64,000 bases of DNA from JBFIHF01 sp964411125 (GTDB lineage: Bacteria > Myxococcota_A > Bradymonadia > Bradymonadales > Bradymonadaceae): contig CAYPJU010000014.1 in the NCBI GenBank assembly GCA_964411125.1, forward strand, positions 31,342 to 95,341, in the 5' to 3' direction. Positions within the stretch are counted from its first letter, which is position 1; each line of letters begins with the position of its first letter. This document shows positions 56,756 to 64,000 of this stretch, one piece after another. The position numbers and the translations under genes are program-made. Below the pieces are notes generated by a model, which was not told where the DNA came from, searched no databases, and saw only the letters and a program-made list of their open reading frames with translations.

Positions 56756-59400
56756 CTCTCAGGTCTGCGCTGCTGCTGGTGGGAGCTTTCGCGGTCGGAT
56801 GTGTCGACAACCCCGACACGACGGTCGACCTCGCCACCGCCCCGTTACTCGCGGACCTCACCATCGTCACCGGGGTGGCCCCCTCGGCGTCGGTGCTCCT
56901 GGCGGCTGACGACATGGCGGTCGCGGTCGCCGAGATCACTGGCGCGACCCCGGAGATCGTCGAGACCTCGGCAGAGGCGCAGTCCGATACGGTCCTTCAG
57001 GTCGCCATCGACCCGGAGCTCGCAGGGCAAAGCTTCGCGATCGAACCGCGAGCGTTCGGCGCCAGGAAGGGGTTGCTCGTGACAGGGGCGGACGGCGTCG
57101 CGGCGATGTACGGCATCTACACCGTCGTCGCCGACATGGGGGTGCGGTACTTCCACCCCGAATCGACCTTCTTCCCCGACGACGAAGACGCCCCCCTCCC
57201 CTGGAGCTACGACGGGGCGCCGTCCGCGCCCCAGTTCGCCTACCGCGGGTTCCACGAACACACGCAGCATCCGACGCCGCCCAGCGACTTCTACCTGCGC
57301 CCCGAGCCCGAGTTTCGGCCGTACGCGTCGAACTACCTCGCCTGGCTCGCGCGCAACCGGCAGAACATGGCGTCGTTCCACATGCTGAAGACCGTCGACA
57401 TCGAGGCGTGGCAGCCCTACATCACCGACATCGTCGACGAGGGCCATGCTTACGGGATCGAGATGGGGCTCGTCGCGAGCTTCGTCGACCAGCAGCAGAA
57501 CAACTACCGAATCCTCGTCGACGAGACCGAGTCCGAAGAAGAAGCGCAGATTCACGCCTCGCTGCAGCTCTTCCACGACATCGGGTTCGACTTCGTCACG
57601 TTTCAGATCGCGAGCACCGAGTTCACCAAGCCCGCGGACGACGCGGTCCTGCGGTGGATCCAGACCGCGCAGGAATTCGCCGGCGGCCTCGATCCGGAGC
57701 TCGACCTGCACACCTGGGTTCACATCAGTTGCGAACTCCTGGCCGACGACGGGAGCATCTTCTGGCACCTCCCCGGCCGCGGCGATCCCGACGTCGGTGC
57801 GTGGGTCCACACCGTGATGTACCACGACCTGCGCCACCCCGCGCCGGTCTACGACTGCGAGGACTTCCAGCACCAGAAGGAGTTCATCGAAGAGGAGGAC
57901 GGCGAGCGGGAGCTCACCTACTTCCCCGAGAGCGCCTGGTGGCTCGGGTTCGACAACAACATGCCGCTCGCCCTGCCCATCACGGGCTGGACGCGCGCCT
58001 GGGACATCAACGAGGAGCTCGCCGGGCACGACGTCGCCGGCCACGTCACGTTCACGACCGGGCGCGAATGGGCCTACTGGCAGTACGACCACTTCCTCAC
58101 ACGCGCGACGTGGGAGACGGGGCTCGAGTGGCGAGACTATCTCGAGTGGCTGCAGCCCGCGTTCGGCGAGAACGGCGCGGCGCTGGTAGACGTGCTCGAT
58201 CGCTTCGCCGAACGCCAGGTTCGGGACTTCTTCGAGACGAACCCGCTCATCTATTTCTACGTCGCAGGCGAGCTGCGACAGGACGAGATCGGCGCCCAGG
58301 CGGGGATCCTCGCGCGACGCCCCAAGATCGCGTTCCCGACGGTCGTTCGCTACGACGACGAGGAGTTCGCGGCATGGTACGCCGACGACTACGAGCTCTT
58401 GCTGGAGATGCGCGACGCCTACGCCGACATCTTCGACGTGCTCGAGCCGCCCGACGTACCCGACGGCAGCAACCTCGCCGACGTTCTCTACTTCGAGAGC
58501 TACTCGGTGCTGCAGCTCTTCGTGATGCGCATCGAGCACGCGCTCGCGCTGTACGGGGCGGTCATCGACGTACGCGACTGGGTCGCGGCGAGGGAAAACG
58601 GTGCAGTGGAGGGGGACGAGGACCACGCCCGGTTGTTGGCCGCGGCCCAGGCGAAGCTCGACGAGGCGAAGTCGATCACCGACGCGGCCCACGACATCAT
58701 CCTGGCGAACGAAGCATTCTATCGCTATCCGACATCGATCCTCACCGAGGAGAAGCCCGACTCGCTGACGCTCTACAAATTCGGCTACCTGGAGGAGACG
58801 CACACGGCGCACTTCTGGACGCGGCGGGACGACCAGCTCGAGGACCTCATCGACGCCCGCTTCTTCGAGCGGCCCGACGAGTGGATCGACGAGCCCGCCG
58901 ACCTCTACTACGCCGAAGGGGACGCGATCACGCTGGCCGAGCCAGATTCGGCGGTGGCCGAACAGGCGATCGTATCTTTCATCCCGCGGATGCTCGTCGG
59001 GATCGACGAGGGGTCGCTCGTCCTGGGGCAGGACCACAACGAGAACTTCGTCCCCGATCGGGGGACCGAAGTCTCGATGCCCGCCGAGGTCACCGGCGGG
59101 GTCCGAACCGGCTCGACGGACGTCTATACGTTCGTGGTGCGCAACTCGACCGGCGAAGTGCTGGGGGACGGACTGTCGGTCTTCGACCCCGTCCTCACGT
59201 TGACGGGCGACCCCGCGACGACAGCGACGCTCGCCGGCAACGTCTCGAGCCAAAACCTGGTCGGCATCGTCGTCGATGTCGGCGGAATCGACGAAGAGGG
59301 AGCGCGCACGCTGATGAAGGCGGTCTTCAAAGTGCCCGCCGACGAGGATCTCCCCGCCTTCCTCCCCTTCGTGTTCGAGCTTCAGCTCACCGCGCGCTGA
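56752..59400 (+). CDS. Large lipoprotein with glycoside-hydrolase-like TIM barrel
   Basis: The 882-residue product has a lipoprotein signal (LLVGAFAVGC). The N-terminal domain (about residues 25-130: MAVAVAEITGATPEI, AAMYGIYTVVADMGVRYFHP) matches the non-catalytic domain in front of GH20/GH67-type enzymes. It is followed by a DUF4838-type TIM barrel (residues of about 150-450: YRGFHEHTQHP, NYLAWLARNRQN) and a helical region. The C-terminal beta part contains PADLYYAEGDA. Activity and substrate are unknown. The gene starts inside the stop of the preceding one. Confidence 0.7.
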   Translation: MTLRSALLLVGAFAVGCVDNPDTTVDLATAPLLADLTIVTGVAPSASVLLAADDMAVAVAEITGATPEIVETSAEAQSDTVLQVAIDPELAGQSFAIEPRAFGARKGLLVTGADGVAAMYGIYTVVADMGVRYFHPESTFFPDDEDAPLPWSYDGAPSAPQFAYRGFHEHTQHPTPPSDFYLRPEPEFRPYASNYLAWLARNRQNMASFHMLKTVDIEAWQPYITDIVDEGHAYGIEMGLVASFVDQQQNNYRILVDETESEEEAQIHASLQLFHDIGFDFVTFQIASTEFTKPADDAVLRWIQTAQEFAGGLDPELDLHTWVHISCELLADDGSIFWHLPGRGDPDVGAWVHTVMYHDLRHPAPVYDCEDFQHQKEFIEEEDGERELTYFPESAWWLGFDNNMPLALPITGWTRAWDINEELAGHDVAGHVTFTTGREWAYWQYDHFLTRATWETGLEWRDYLEWLQPAFGENGAALVDVLDRFAERQVRDFFETNPLIYFYVAGELRQDEIGAQAGILARRPKIAFPTVVRYDDEEFAAWYADDYELLLEMRDAYADIFDVLEPPDVPDGSNLADVLYFESYSVLQLFVMRIEHALALYGAVIDVRDWVAARENGAVEGDEDHARLLAAAQAKLDEAKSITDAAHDIILANEAFYRYPTSILTEEKPDSLTLYKFGYLEETHTAHFWTRRDDQLEDLIDARFFERPDEWIDEPADLYYAEGDAITLAEPDSAVAEQAIVSFIPRMLVGIDEGSLVLGQDHNENFVPDRGTEVSMPAEVTGGVRTGSTDVYTFVVRNSTGEVLGDGLSVFDPVLTLTGDPATTATLAGNVSSQNLVGIVVDVGGIDEEGARTLMKAVFKVPADEDLPAFLPFVFELQLTAR

Positions 59401-59445
59401 GGATCGCCGGAAACTGCCTCGATTTTGCCCCCCTCACATGGCAGC

Positions 59446-60969
59446 ATGTTTTCCATGAGAATTTCTTTGAATGTAATGGTTGCGGCACTCGTGACCGTGG
59501 CGGCGCTCGTCGCCTGTGGGACCGACCCGATCGAGTCGTCCGAATCGAGCTCGGGACCGCATGTCGACACTGCGGATCTGCTCCTGGCGGATGCCGTCGA
59601 CAACGCCGACCTCCCGTCGGACGTGAAGGCCGACCAGGTCTTTCCTGCCAGGTTCCTCGAGCTGGCGGCGGAGCAGAGTTCGGTCAAGGAGCAGGGCGAT
59701 CGCGGTACGTGTGGCCCCTTCACCGTCGGGGCGTTCATGGAGCACCTGTACAGGAGCTCGGGTCAGAAGCCCGATTTCGACGTGTCCGAACAGTACCTGC
59801 AGTGGTCCGTGAAGGAGCAGGTGGGGGAGAATCCGCGTAGCGCGGGCTCGACGCTGGGCGCCAACTTCCAGGCGATCCACGAGTTCGGCGTGCCGGAGGA
59901 GTCGGCGTGGCCGTACCAGGAAAATGCGTGGACCGGTCGGTTCCATCGGTCATGCGATGGGGACGCCCACATGCCGACGCGGTGCTACACCAACGGCAGT
60001 CCCCCGTCGCGGGCCGACGATGCCGAGAAGTACTTTCTGAACGCCCCAAAGCCGATCGCGACCCGCTCCCGCGACATCAAAGCCGAACTGTTCAACAACC
60101 GGCGCACCGTGCCGCTCGCCGCGCGATTCTTCTTTCAATCGTGGCATCATCCGAGAGCCCAGCTCCGTAGTGACTCCTCGCGCTGGAAAAAGGGGCTCGT
60201 CCAGTATCCCAACGACGACGACAAAGAGATCGGGCTCGCGCTGGGTGGAGGACACGCCGTCTTGATCGTGGGGTGGGACGACGCCCTCGAGCAACCTCGA
60301 CTGGACAGGCGCGGCCGCGAGATGCGCGACGCAAGCGGCGAGCTCGTCACCGACAAGGGCTTCTTCCTCTTCAAGAACTCTTGGGGAACGGAGGACTTCG
60401 GCCGAGAAAACAGCGTGGAACCGGGATACGGCTGGATCCCATACTCCTACGTCGAGGAGTTCGCGAGCGCGACGGTCGTCGAGCTGGAGCCGTCCGAAGA
60501 CGGCACGATGCCGCAGGAGATTTGCGGTGACGGCATCGACAACGACGGTTCCGGGCTCGTCGACTGCGACGACCCCGTCTGTCAGGACGATCCGTCCTGT
60601 GCGCCAGCCCCGGCCGACGCCATCCGGGTCGAAGTCGCGCGCGATACCCCGATCCCCGACGGCGACCCCGACGGCCTTCGTCTCCCCTTCGAAGTGGCCG
60701 AACCGGGCGAGATCGCCGGGGCGTCGGTCGCCGTGACCATCAGACATCCGTTCCGAGGCGATGTGAGCATCGAGATCGAGCATCCCGACGGAACGCGCGT
60801 CGCATTGTGGGATCGCTCGTCGGACAGCGACGACGACATCTGGTACACGTTCCAAGTGCCGGCGTTCGTCGGTAAGCCGCTCGCCGGCGAATACGCGGTC
60901 ATCGTCGCAGACCACGCGGCACCGAACGAAGGCACGATCGAGTCGATGTTCGTCGACTTCGAACTGTAG
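59446..60969 (+). CDS. C1-type (papain-like) peptidase lipoprotein with P domain
   Basis: The 507-residue product has a lipoprotein signal (TVAALVAC). The peptidase domain shows SVKEQGDRGTCGPF with the oxyanion Gln and nucleophile Cys, GGGHAVLIVGWDD with the catalytic His, and FKNSWGTEDFG with the Asn. A Cys/Asp-rich insert follows (ICGDGIDNDGSGLVDCDDPVC), a metal-binding-like motif common in surface proteins of this group. The last 110 residues are a proprotein convertase P-type beta-sandwich (VTIRHPFRGDVSIEIEHPDG). It is probably a secreted or surface protease. The ATGs at 59446 and 59455 are both possible. Confidence 0.78.
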   Translation: MFSMRISLNVMVAALVTVAALVACGTDPIESSESSSGPHVDTADLLLADAVDNADLPSDVKADQVFPARFLELAAEQSSVKEQGDRGTCGPFTVGAFMEHLYRSSGQKPDFDVSEQYLQWSVKEQVGENPRSAGSTLGANFQAIHEFGVPEESAWPYQENAWTGRFHRSCDGDAHMPTRCYTNGSPPSRADDAEKYFLNAPKPIATRSRDIKAELFNNRRTVPLAARFFFQSWHHPRAQLRSDSSRWKKGLVQYPNDDDKEIGLALGGGHAVLIVGWDDALEQPRLDRRGREMRDASGELVTDKGFFLFKNSWGTEDFGRENSVEPGYGWIPYSYVEEFASATVVELEPSEDGTMPQEICGDGIDNDGSGLVDCDDPVCQDDPSCAPAPADAIRVEVARDTPIPDGDPDGLRLPFEVAEPGEIAGASVAVTIRHPFRGDVSIEIEHPDGTRVALWDRSSDSDDDIWYTFQVPAFVGKPLAGEYAVIVADHAAPNEGTIESMFVDFEL

Positions 60970-61094
60970 ACGATCACCTCCATTCACGCGCGGGCAGGAG
61001 CCCGACGCCGGTGGGGACCGCGGACCACTTCCATGCACGGCGTCCGGCGCGGTTATCGGTAGCGCGCAAAGTCGAAGCGCGGTATGGCTTGGGT

Positions 61095-61985
61095 ATGGAC
61101 GAGGTACTGATCGCATGTGGTGACGTCGACTTGCTGCGCAAGATCGTCAGCGACCTTCCCGACGGCCAGTTCAAGCCGATCGCGACGAAGTCGGGGTCGG
61201 GGATCGCGCAGAAGATCGCGAAACGAAACCTGAAGCTCGCCGTGGTGCACGAGATCCTCGCCGACGGTCCCGGCGCCGGGCTCTGCGCGGAACTTCGAAG
61301 CCTGCAGCCCGCTCCCCCGATCTTGTTTCTGACCAGCGGTCAGCCGCCGTCGGACGGCCCGTTCGATCGGGCGTTGAAGTATCCCCTCCCCGGCCCCGTC
61401 TTCCGAAACCTTCTCAAAGGGCTGGCACCCGCCCAGAGCGCCGGGCACGACCTCGACCGCTGGAAGAAGTTCTACGAGGAGCTCGGGACGCGTCTGGAAG
61501 CTTTGCCCAACCAGAACTACTTCGAAGCCCTCGGGATTCGTCCGGGAGCACCGCATCACGTCGTGGTCTCGGCGTACGACGACGCGAGCCTTCGGTTTCA
61601 CCCCGACCGCTACGCGTCGGTGCGGGACGAACGCTGGGGCGCCGCGATCTACGAACGCACCAACGAGCTCTTCAAGTCGCTGACCGAGGGATACGGCATC
61701 CTGACTGATCGACGCCTGCGCAAAGCGTACGATCGGGCACTGTCGGAGGGCCGGATACGGCTGACCGACGAAGAGAAAAACAACCAGGATTCAGGCCCCG
61801 ACCTGCTGGAGAACTACGCGACCGGCGCCCAGGGGAAGAAGTTCCTGCGGCTCGCCCAGCGTGACCTGGCTCGAAACGACTGGGCCGCCGCCCTTCAGAA
61901 CCTGCGCTTCGCGCAGAGCATGGAGGGCGACCTACCCATCATCGTGGAAAAGATCGCCCTCTGTGAATCCAACCTGAAGTCCTAG
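61095..61985 (+). CDS. Pseudo-receiver and J-domain protein
   Basis: The 296-residue product has an N-terminal receiver-like domain (about residues 1-110). The usual phosphoacceptor Asp is replaced: the strand reads LKLAVVHEIL. The conserved Lys lies in ALKYPLPGP. A J domain follows (about residues 138-205): NYFEALGIRPGA, RFHPDRY with the HPD tripeptide, and YGILTDRRLRKAYDRAL. The C-terminus has a TPR-like helix pair. It would recruit Hsp70 (DnaK) to an unknown client. cdsA starts at the base after its stop codon. Confidence 0.8.
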   Translation: MDEVLIACGDVDLLRKIVSDLPDGQFKPIATKSGSGIAQKIAKRNLKLAVVHEILADGPGAGLCAELRSLQPAPPILFLTSGQPPSDGPFDRALKYPLPGPVFRNLLKGLAPAQSAGHDLDRWKKFYEELGTRLEALPNQNYFEALGIRPGAPHHVVVSAYDDASLRFHPDRYASVRDERWGAAIYERTNELFKSLTEGYGILTDRRLRKAYDRALSEGRIRLTDEEKNNQDSGPDLLENYATGAQGKKFLRLAQRDLARNDWAAALQNLRFAQSMEGDLPIIVEKIALCESNLKS

Positions 61986-62879
61986 ATGTCCGACACGACC
62001 GAAGCTCCGCCCCCGAAGAAGAAATCGGATCTCGGCCCGCGGCTCGTCACCGCCGTGGTCGCGATCCCGATCCTCCTGGCCGTCATCTTCGCGCAAGGCG
62101 ACCTCTGGTTCTATCTGCTGGTGCTCTGGGCGGCGATCACGTCGGTCTGGGAGTACTGCAACATCACGTACGGCAAAGAGCACAAAGCGGGCGTCTGGGT
62201 GACGAGCCTCGTCGGCGGCGCGGTGTTCAGCGCGATGTACTGGCGGCCGGAGTTCTTCCTCGCCTCGCTCGTGGTCGCAGCACTCTTCGTCTTCCTTTTC
62301 TTCCTGTTCCGCTATCGGGACCAGGCTCAGTCTTCGCATCAAATCGGCTCGAGCATCACGGGCATCGTCTACGGTGCGGTGATGTTCGGGACGATCGGAC
62401 TGCTTCACAAAGACGCCGGCCCCGCGGGACCGCTCTGGATCTTCCTCGTCCTCTGCCTCGTGTGGCTAAGCGACACGGGGGCGTACGCCGCCGGCCGGAT
62501 GTTCGGGAAGCGAAAACTCTACCCGGCGGTGAGTCCGAACAAGTCGGTGGAAGGAGCGCTGGGCGGGTTCCTGGTGAGCGTCGGCACCGTGTTCGGGCTC
62601 AACGAGTTGTTCCCCCACCTGGTGGAAAACTACGCGTTCGTATCTGACACGCTGGCGCTCGATTGGACGCGCCTGTCGGCGCTGGAAGTCCTGCTCGTCG
62701 CCGTCCCCGGCAATCTGCTCGCTCAGTGCGGGGACCTGGCCGAGAGCCTGATCAAGCGCGCTCACGGAGTGAAGGACTCCGGGACGATCATCTACGGCCA
62801 CGGCGGGATCCTCGACCGCATCGATGCACTCATCTTCGCCACGCCGTGGGTCTACATCTGCTACAGCACGTTTCTCTGA
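61986..62879 (+). CDS. cdsA: Phosphatidate cytidylyltransferase
   Basis: The 297-residue integral membrane enzyme makes CDP-diacylglycerol from phosphatidic acid and CTP. It has about seven transmembrane helices and WLSDTGAYAAGRMFGKRKLYP, and its signature is complete: SLIKRAHGVKDSG then GHGGILDRID. It directly abuts the J-domain gene. rseP follows after 144 bases; dxr, often between these two genes, is absent. Confidence 0.95.
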   Translation: MSDTTEAPPPKKKSDLGPRLVTAVVAIPILLAVIFAQGDLWFYLLVLWAAITSVWEYCNITYGKEHKAGVWVTSLVGGAVFSAMYWRPEFFLASLVVAALFVFLFFLFRYRDQAQSSHQIGSSITGIVYGAVMFGTIGLLHKDAGPAGPLWIFLVLCLVWLSDTGAYAAGRMFGKRKLYPAVSPNKSVEGALGGFLVSVGTVFGLNELFPHLVENYAFVSDTLALDWTRLSALEVLLVAVPGNLLAQCGDLAESLIKRAHGVKDSGTIIYGHGGILDRIDALIFATPWVYICYSTFL

Positions 62880-62895
62880 GGCGATGATTGAAGAG

Positions 62896-62913
62896 CGAAC
62901 CGTCTTCGGTTCG
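62896..62913. terminator. Hairpin after cdsA
   Basis: CGAACCG and CGGTTCG form a perfect seven-pair stem with the loop TCTT, starting 16 bases after the cdsA stop. No U-run follows on the plus strand, so it may be a weak terminator or an RNA-processing site before rseP. Confidence 0.4.
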
Positions 62914-63023
62914 AATATTGACCGGGCGTCGTGGGTTGTTTCGATGGCGCGATCGCCTCGTTCGACGAGACCGTAGAGCAGCGGGACACCGCTGCAGCCA
63001 CCAAGAACGTTACCGAGAACCCG

Positions 63024-64000
63024 ATGTCACTTGCATACGCCGCCCTGCTGATTGGCGTCCTCATCTTCGTGCACGAGCTCGGCCACTTCCTGGTCGCCAA
63101 GCTCTTCGACGTGAAGGTGATCCGCTTCTCGATCGGGTTCGGGCCAAAGGTGGTCGGGTTCCAGCGCGGCGAGACCGAGTACGTCATCTGCGCCCTCCCG
63201 CTCGGCGGCTACGTGCAGATGCTCGGGATGAGCATGGAGTCGACGGAGGGGATCCCGGACGCCGACATGTCGCGCGCACTGATGGCAAAACCGATCTGGC
63301 AGCGGTCGTTGGTGACGCTCGCCGGCCCCGTCTTCAACCTCGTCTTCCCGGTTCTCATCTGGTTCTGTGTCCTGGTGACGATGAACACCGAGGCCGCCCC
63401 GGCGGTGGTCGGAGACGTCTTCCCCGACATGCCGGCCGCCGAAGCCGGGTTGCGCCCGGGCGACCACATCGTCGACGTCGACGGAGAACCGATCGAGTAC
63501 TGGCACGAGGTGATCGAGGCGATCACCCCGAACCCCGGGAAAGAGCTCGCGCTGACCTACGAGCGGGACGGCGAGCGCAAGCAGGTCTCGATCACGCCGG
63601 CAGTCAAGGAGTCGAGCGACTTCCTGGGCCTCAACGATCGTGAGTACGGGCTGATCGGGATCTCGGCCGGCACCTACGGCCCGACCCTCGGAATCCTGGA
63701 GGAGACGACGCCCGCGGCCATCGCGGGCCTGCAATCGTTCGACCGCGTCATCTCGATCGACGGCCAACCCATCAGCCGCTTCGACGAGGTCGAGGCTACA
63801 GTGCGAGCCGGGGGTGGCAAACCGATGAAGTTTTCGGTGTGGCGCCGCGCGCCGATTCCGGTGAGCTACGGGCAATTCTACCGCCAGGAACAGTTCGAGA
63901 CGACGGTCACCCCGGTCGAGGCGGACGGAAGCTGGACGATCGGGGTCCATCCGGCGGAGATGTTCCTCTCCGCCGTCGAAGCGGGCGGCGCCGCGGAGGC
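63024..64000 (+). CDS. rseP: RIP metalloprotease RseP (site-2 protease), partial
   Basis: The gene runs off the right edge; 325 residues are present. The N-terminal helix carries FVHELGHFLVAK with the HExxH zinc site, followed by FSIGFGPKVVGF and ALPLGGYVQMLG. Two PDZ domains follow (about residues 130-195, with AAEAGLRPGDHIVDVDG, and 220-290, with AGLQSFDRVISIDG). The second catalytic motif lies beyond the window. RseP cleaves membrane-bound anti-sigma factors and remnant signal peptides. The family usually begins as at the ATG 63024; an in-frame GTG at 62931 would add 31 residues. Confidence 0.92.
   Translation, partial: MSLAYAALLIGVLIFVHELGHFLVAKLFDVKVIRFSIGFGPKVVGFQRGETEYVICALPLGGYVQMLGMSMESTEGIPDADMSRALMAKPIWQRSLVTLAGPVFNLVFPVLIWFCVLVTMNTEAAPAVVGDVFPDMPAAEAGLRPGDHIVDVDGEPIEYWHEVIEAITPNPGKELALTYERDGERKQVSITPAVKESSDFLGLNDREYGLIGISAGTYGPTLGILEETTPAAIAGLQSFDRVISIDGQPISRFDEVEATVRAGGGKPMKFSVWRRAPIPVSYGQFYRQEQFETTVTPVEADGSWTIGVHPAEMFLSAVEAGGAAE

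Overview
The window reads as a GC-rich chromosome segment of a Gram-negative bacterium of the Myxococcota/Bradymonadota kind. The clues are a MYXO-CTERM tail (28,670-28,774), a hanks-type kinase with the HRDVSPxN loop, an Asp/Met/Gly-rich lipoprotein linker, a myxobacterial-like GTTCAG element at lexA, about a dozen predicted lipoproteins, and an outer-membrane TamA/TamB-type pair. The phylum call is inference. I saw no rRNA, tRNA, CRISPR, phage or insertion sequence.

Layout. 1-7.6 kb: the tail of an esterase-like gene, then tamB and a lipoprotein-type Omp85 gene on the minus strand. 7.9-14.3 kb: plus-strand housekeeping genes lexA, mutL, a CPBP intramembrane protease, miaA, hisC and cmk. 14.3-18.7 kb, minus strand: rpsA with a strong terminator, then a pair of ArsA/Get3-like ATPases and a 56-residue protein. 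19-24 kb: a membrane protein, an SDR protein, nuoABCD and a methyltransferase. 24.2-31.7 kb: an exported block (a 1515-residue MYXO-CTERM protein with a phospholipase C-like domain, a dihaem lipoprotein, a small exported protein) plus a DksA/TraR protein. 31.8-35.1 kb: nuoGHI. Complex I is therefore split by this block, and nuoE, F, J-N are not in the window. 35.1-39.4 kb: an orphan ExbD, a Ser/Thr kinase with a PEGA domain, and a CHAP-like lipoprotein.

39.5-43.6 kb is an overlapping operon of a CapA-like lipoprotein, a three-domain shikimate enzyme (kinase, type I dehydroquinase, shikimate dehydrogenase) and aroC. 44-48.5 kb holds lgt, an SRPBCC membrane protein, small membrane and lipoprotein genes, and a SUKH-like gene next to a macro-domain gene. 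48.5-54.5 kb is a minus-strand lipoprotein cluster: two paralogous beta-propellers around an alpha/beta hydrolase, plus a beta-helix protein. 55.3-61 kb: galU, an exported protein, a glycoside-hydrolase-like lipoprotein and a C1-type peptidase with a P domain. 61-64 kb: a pseudo-receiver/J-domain protein, cdsA, and rseP running off the right edge.

Taken together the segment mixes core functions (repair, translation, respiration, aromatic amino acids, phospholipid synthesis) with a large investment in the cell surface: lipoprotein synthesis (Lgt), outer-membrane assembly (Tam-type pair), site-2 proteolysis (RseP) and many surface hydrolases. The most notable observations are the AROM-like shikimate fusion, a set of apparently leaderless genes with a -10 box 6-10 nt before the start codon, the lipid-anchored Omp85 gene, and several proteins of familiar families that lack a key catalytic residue.
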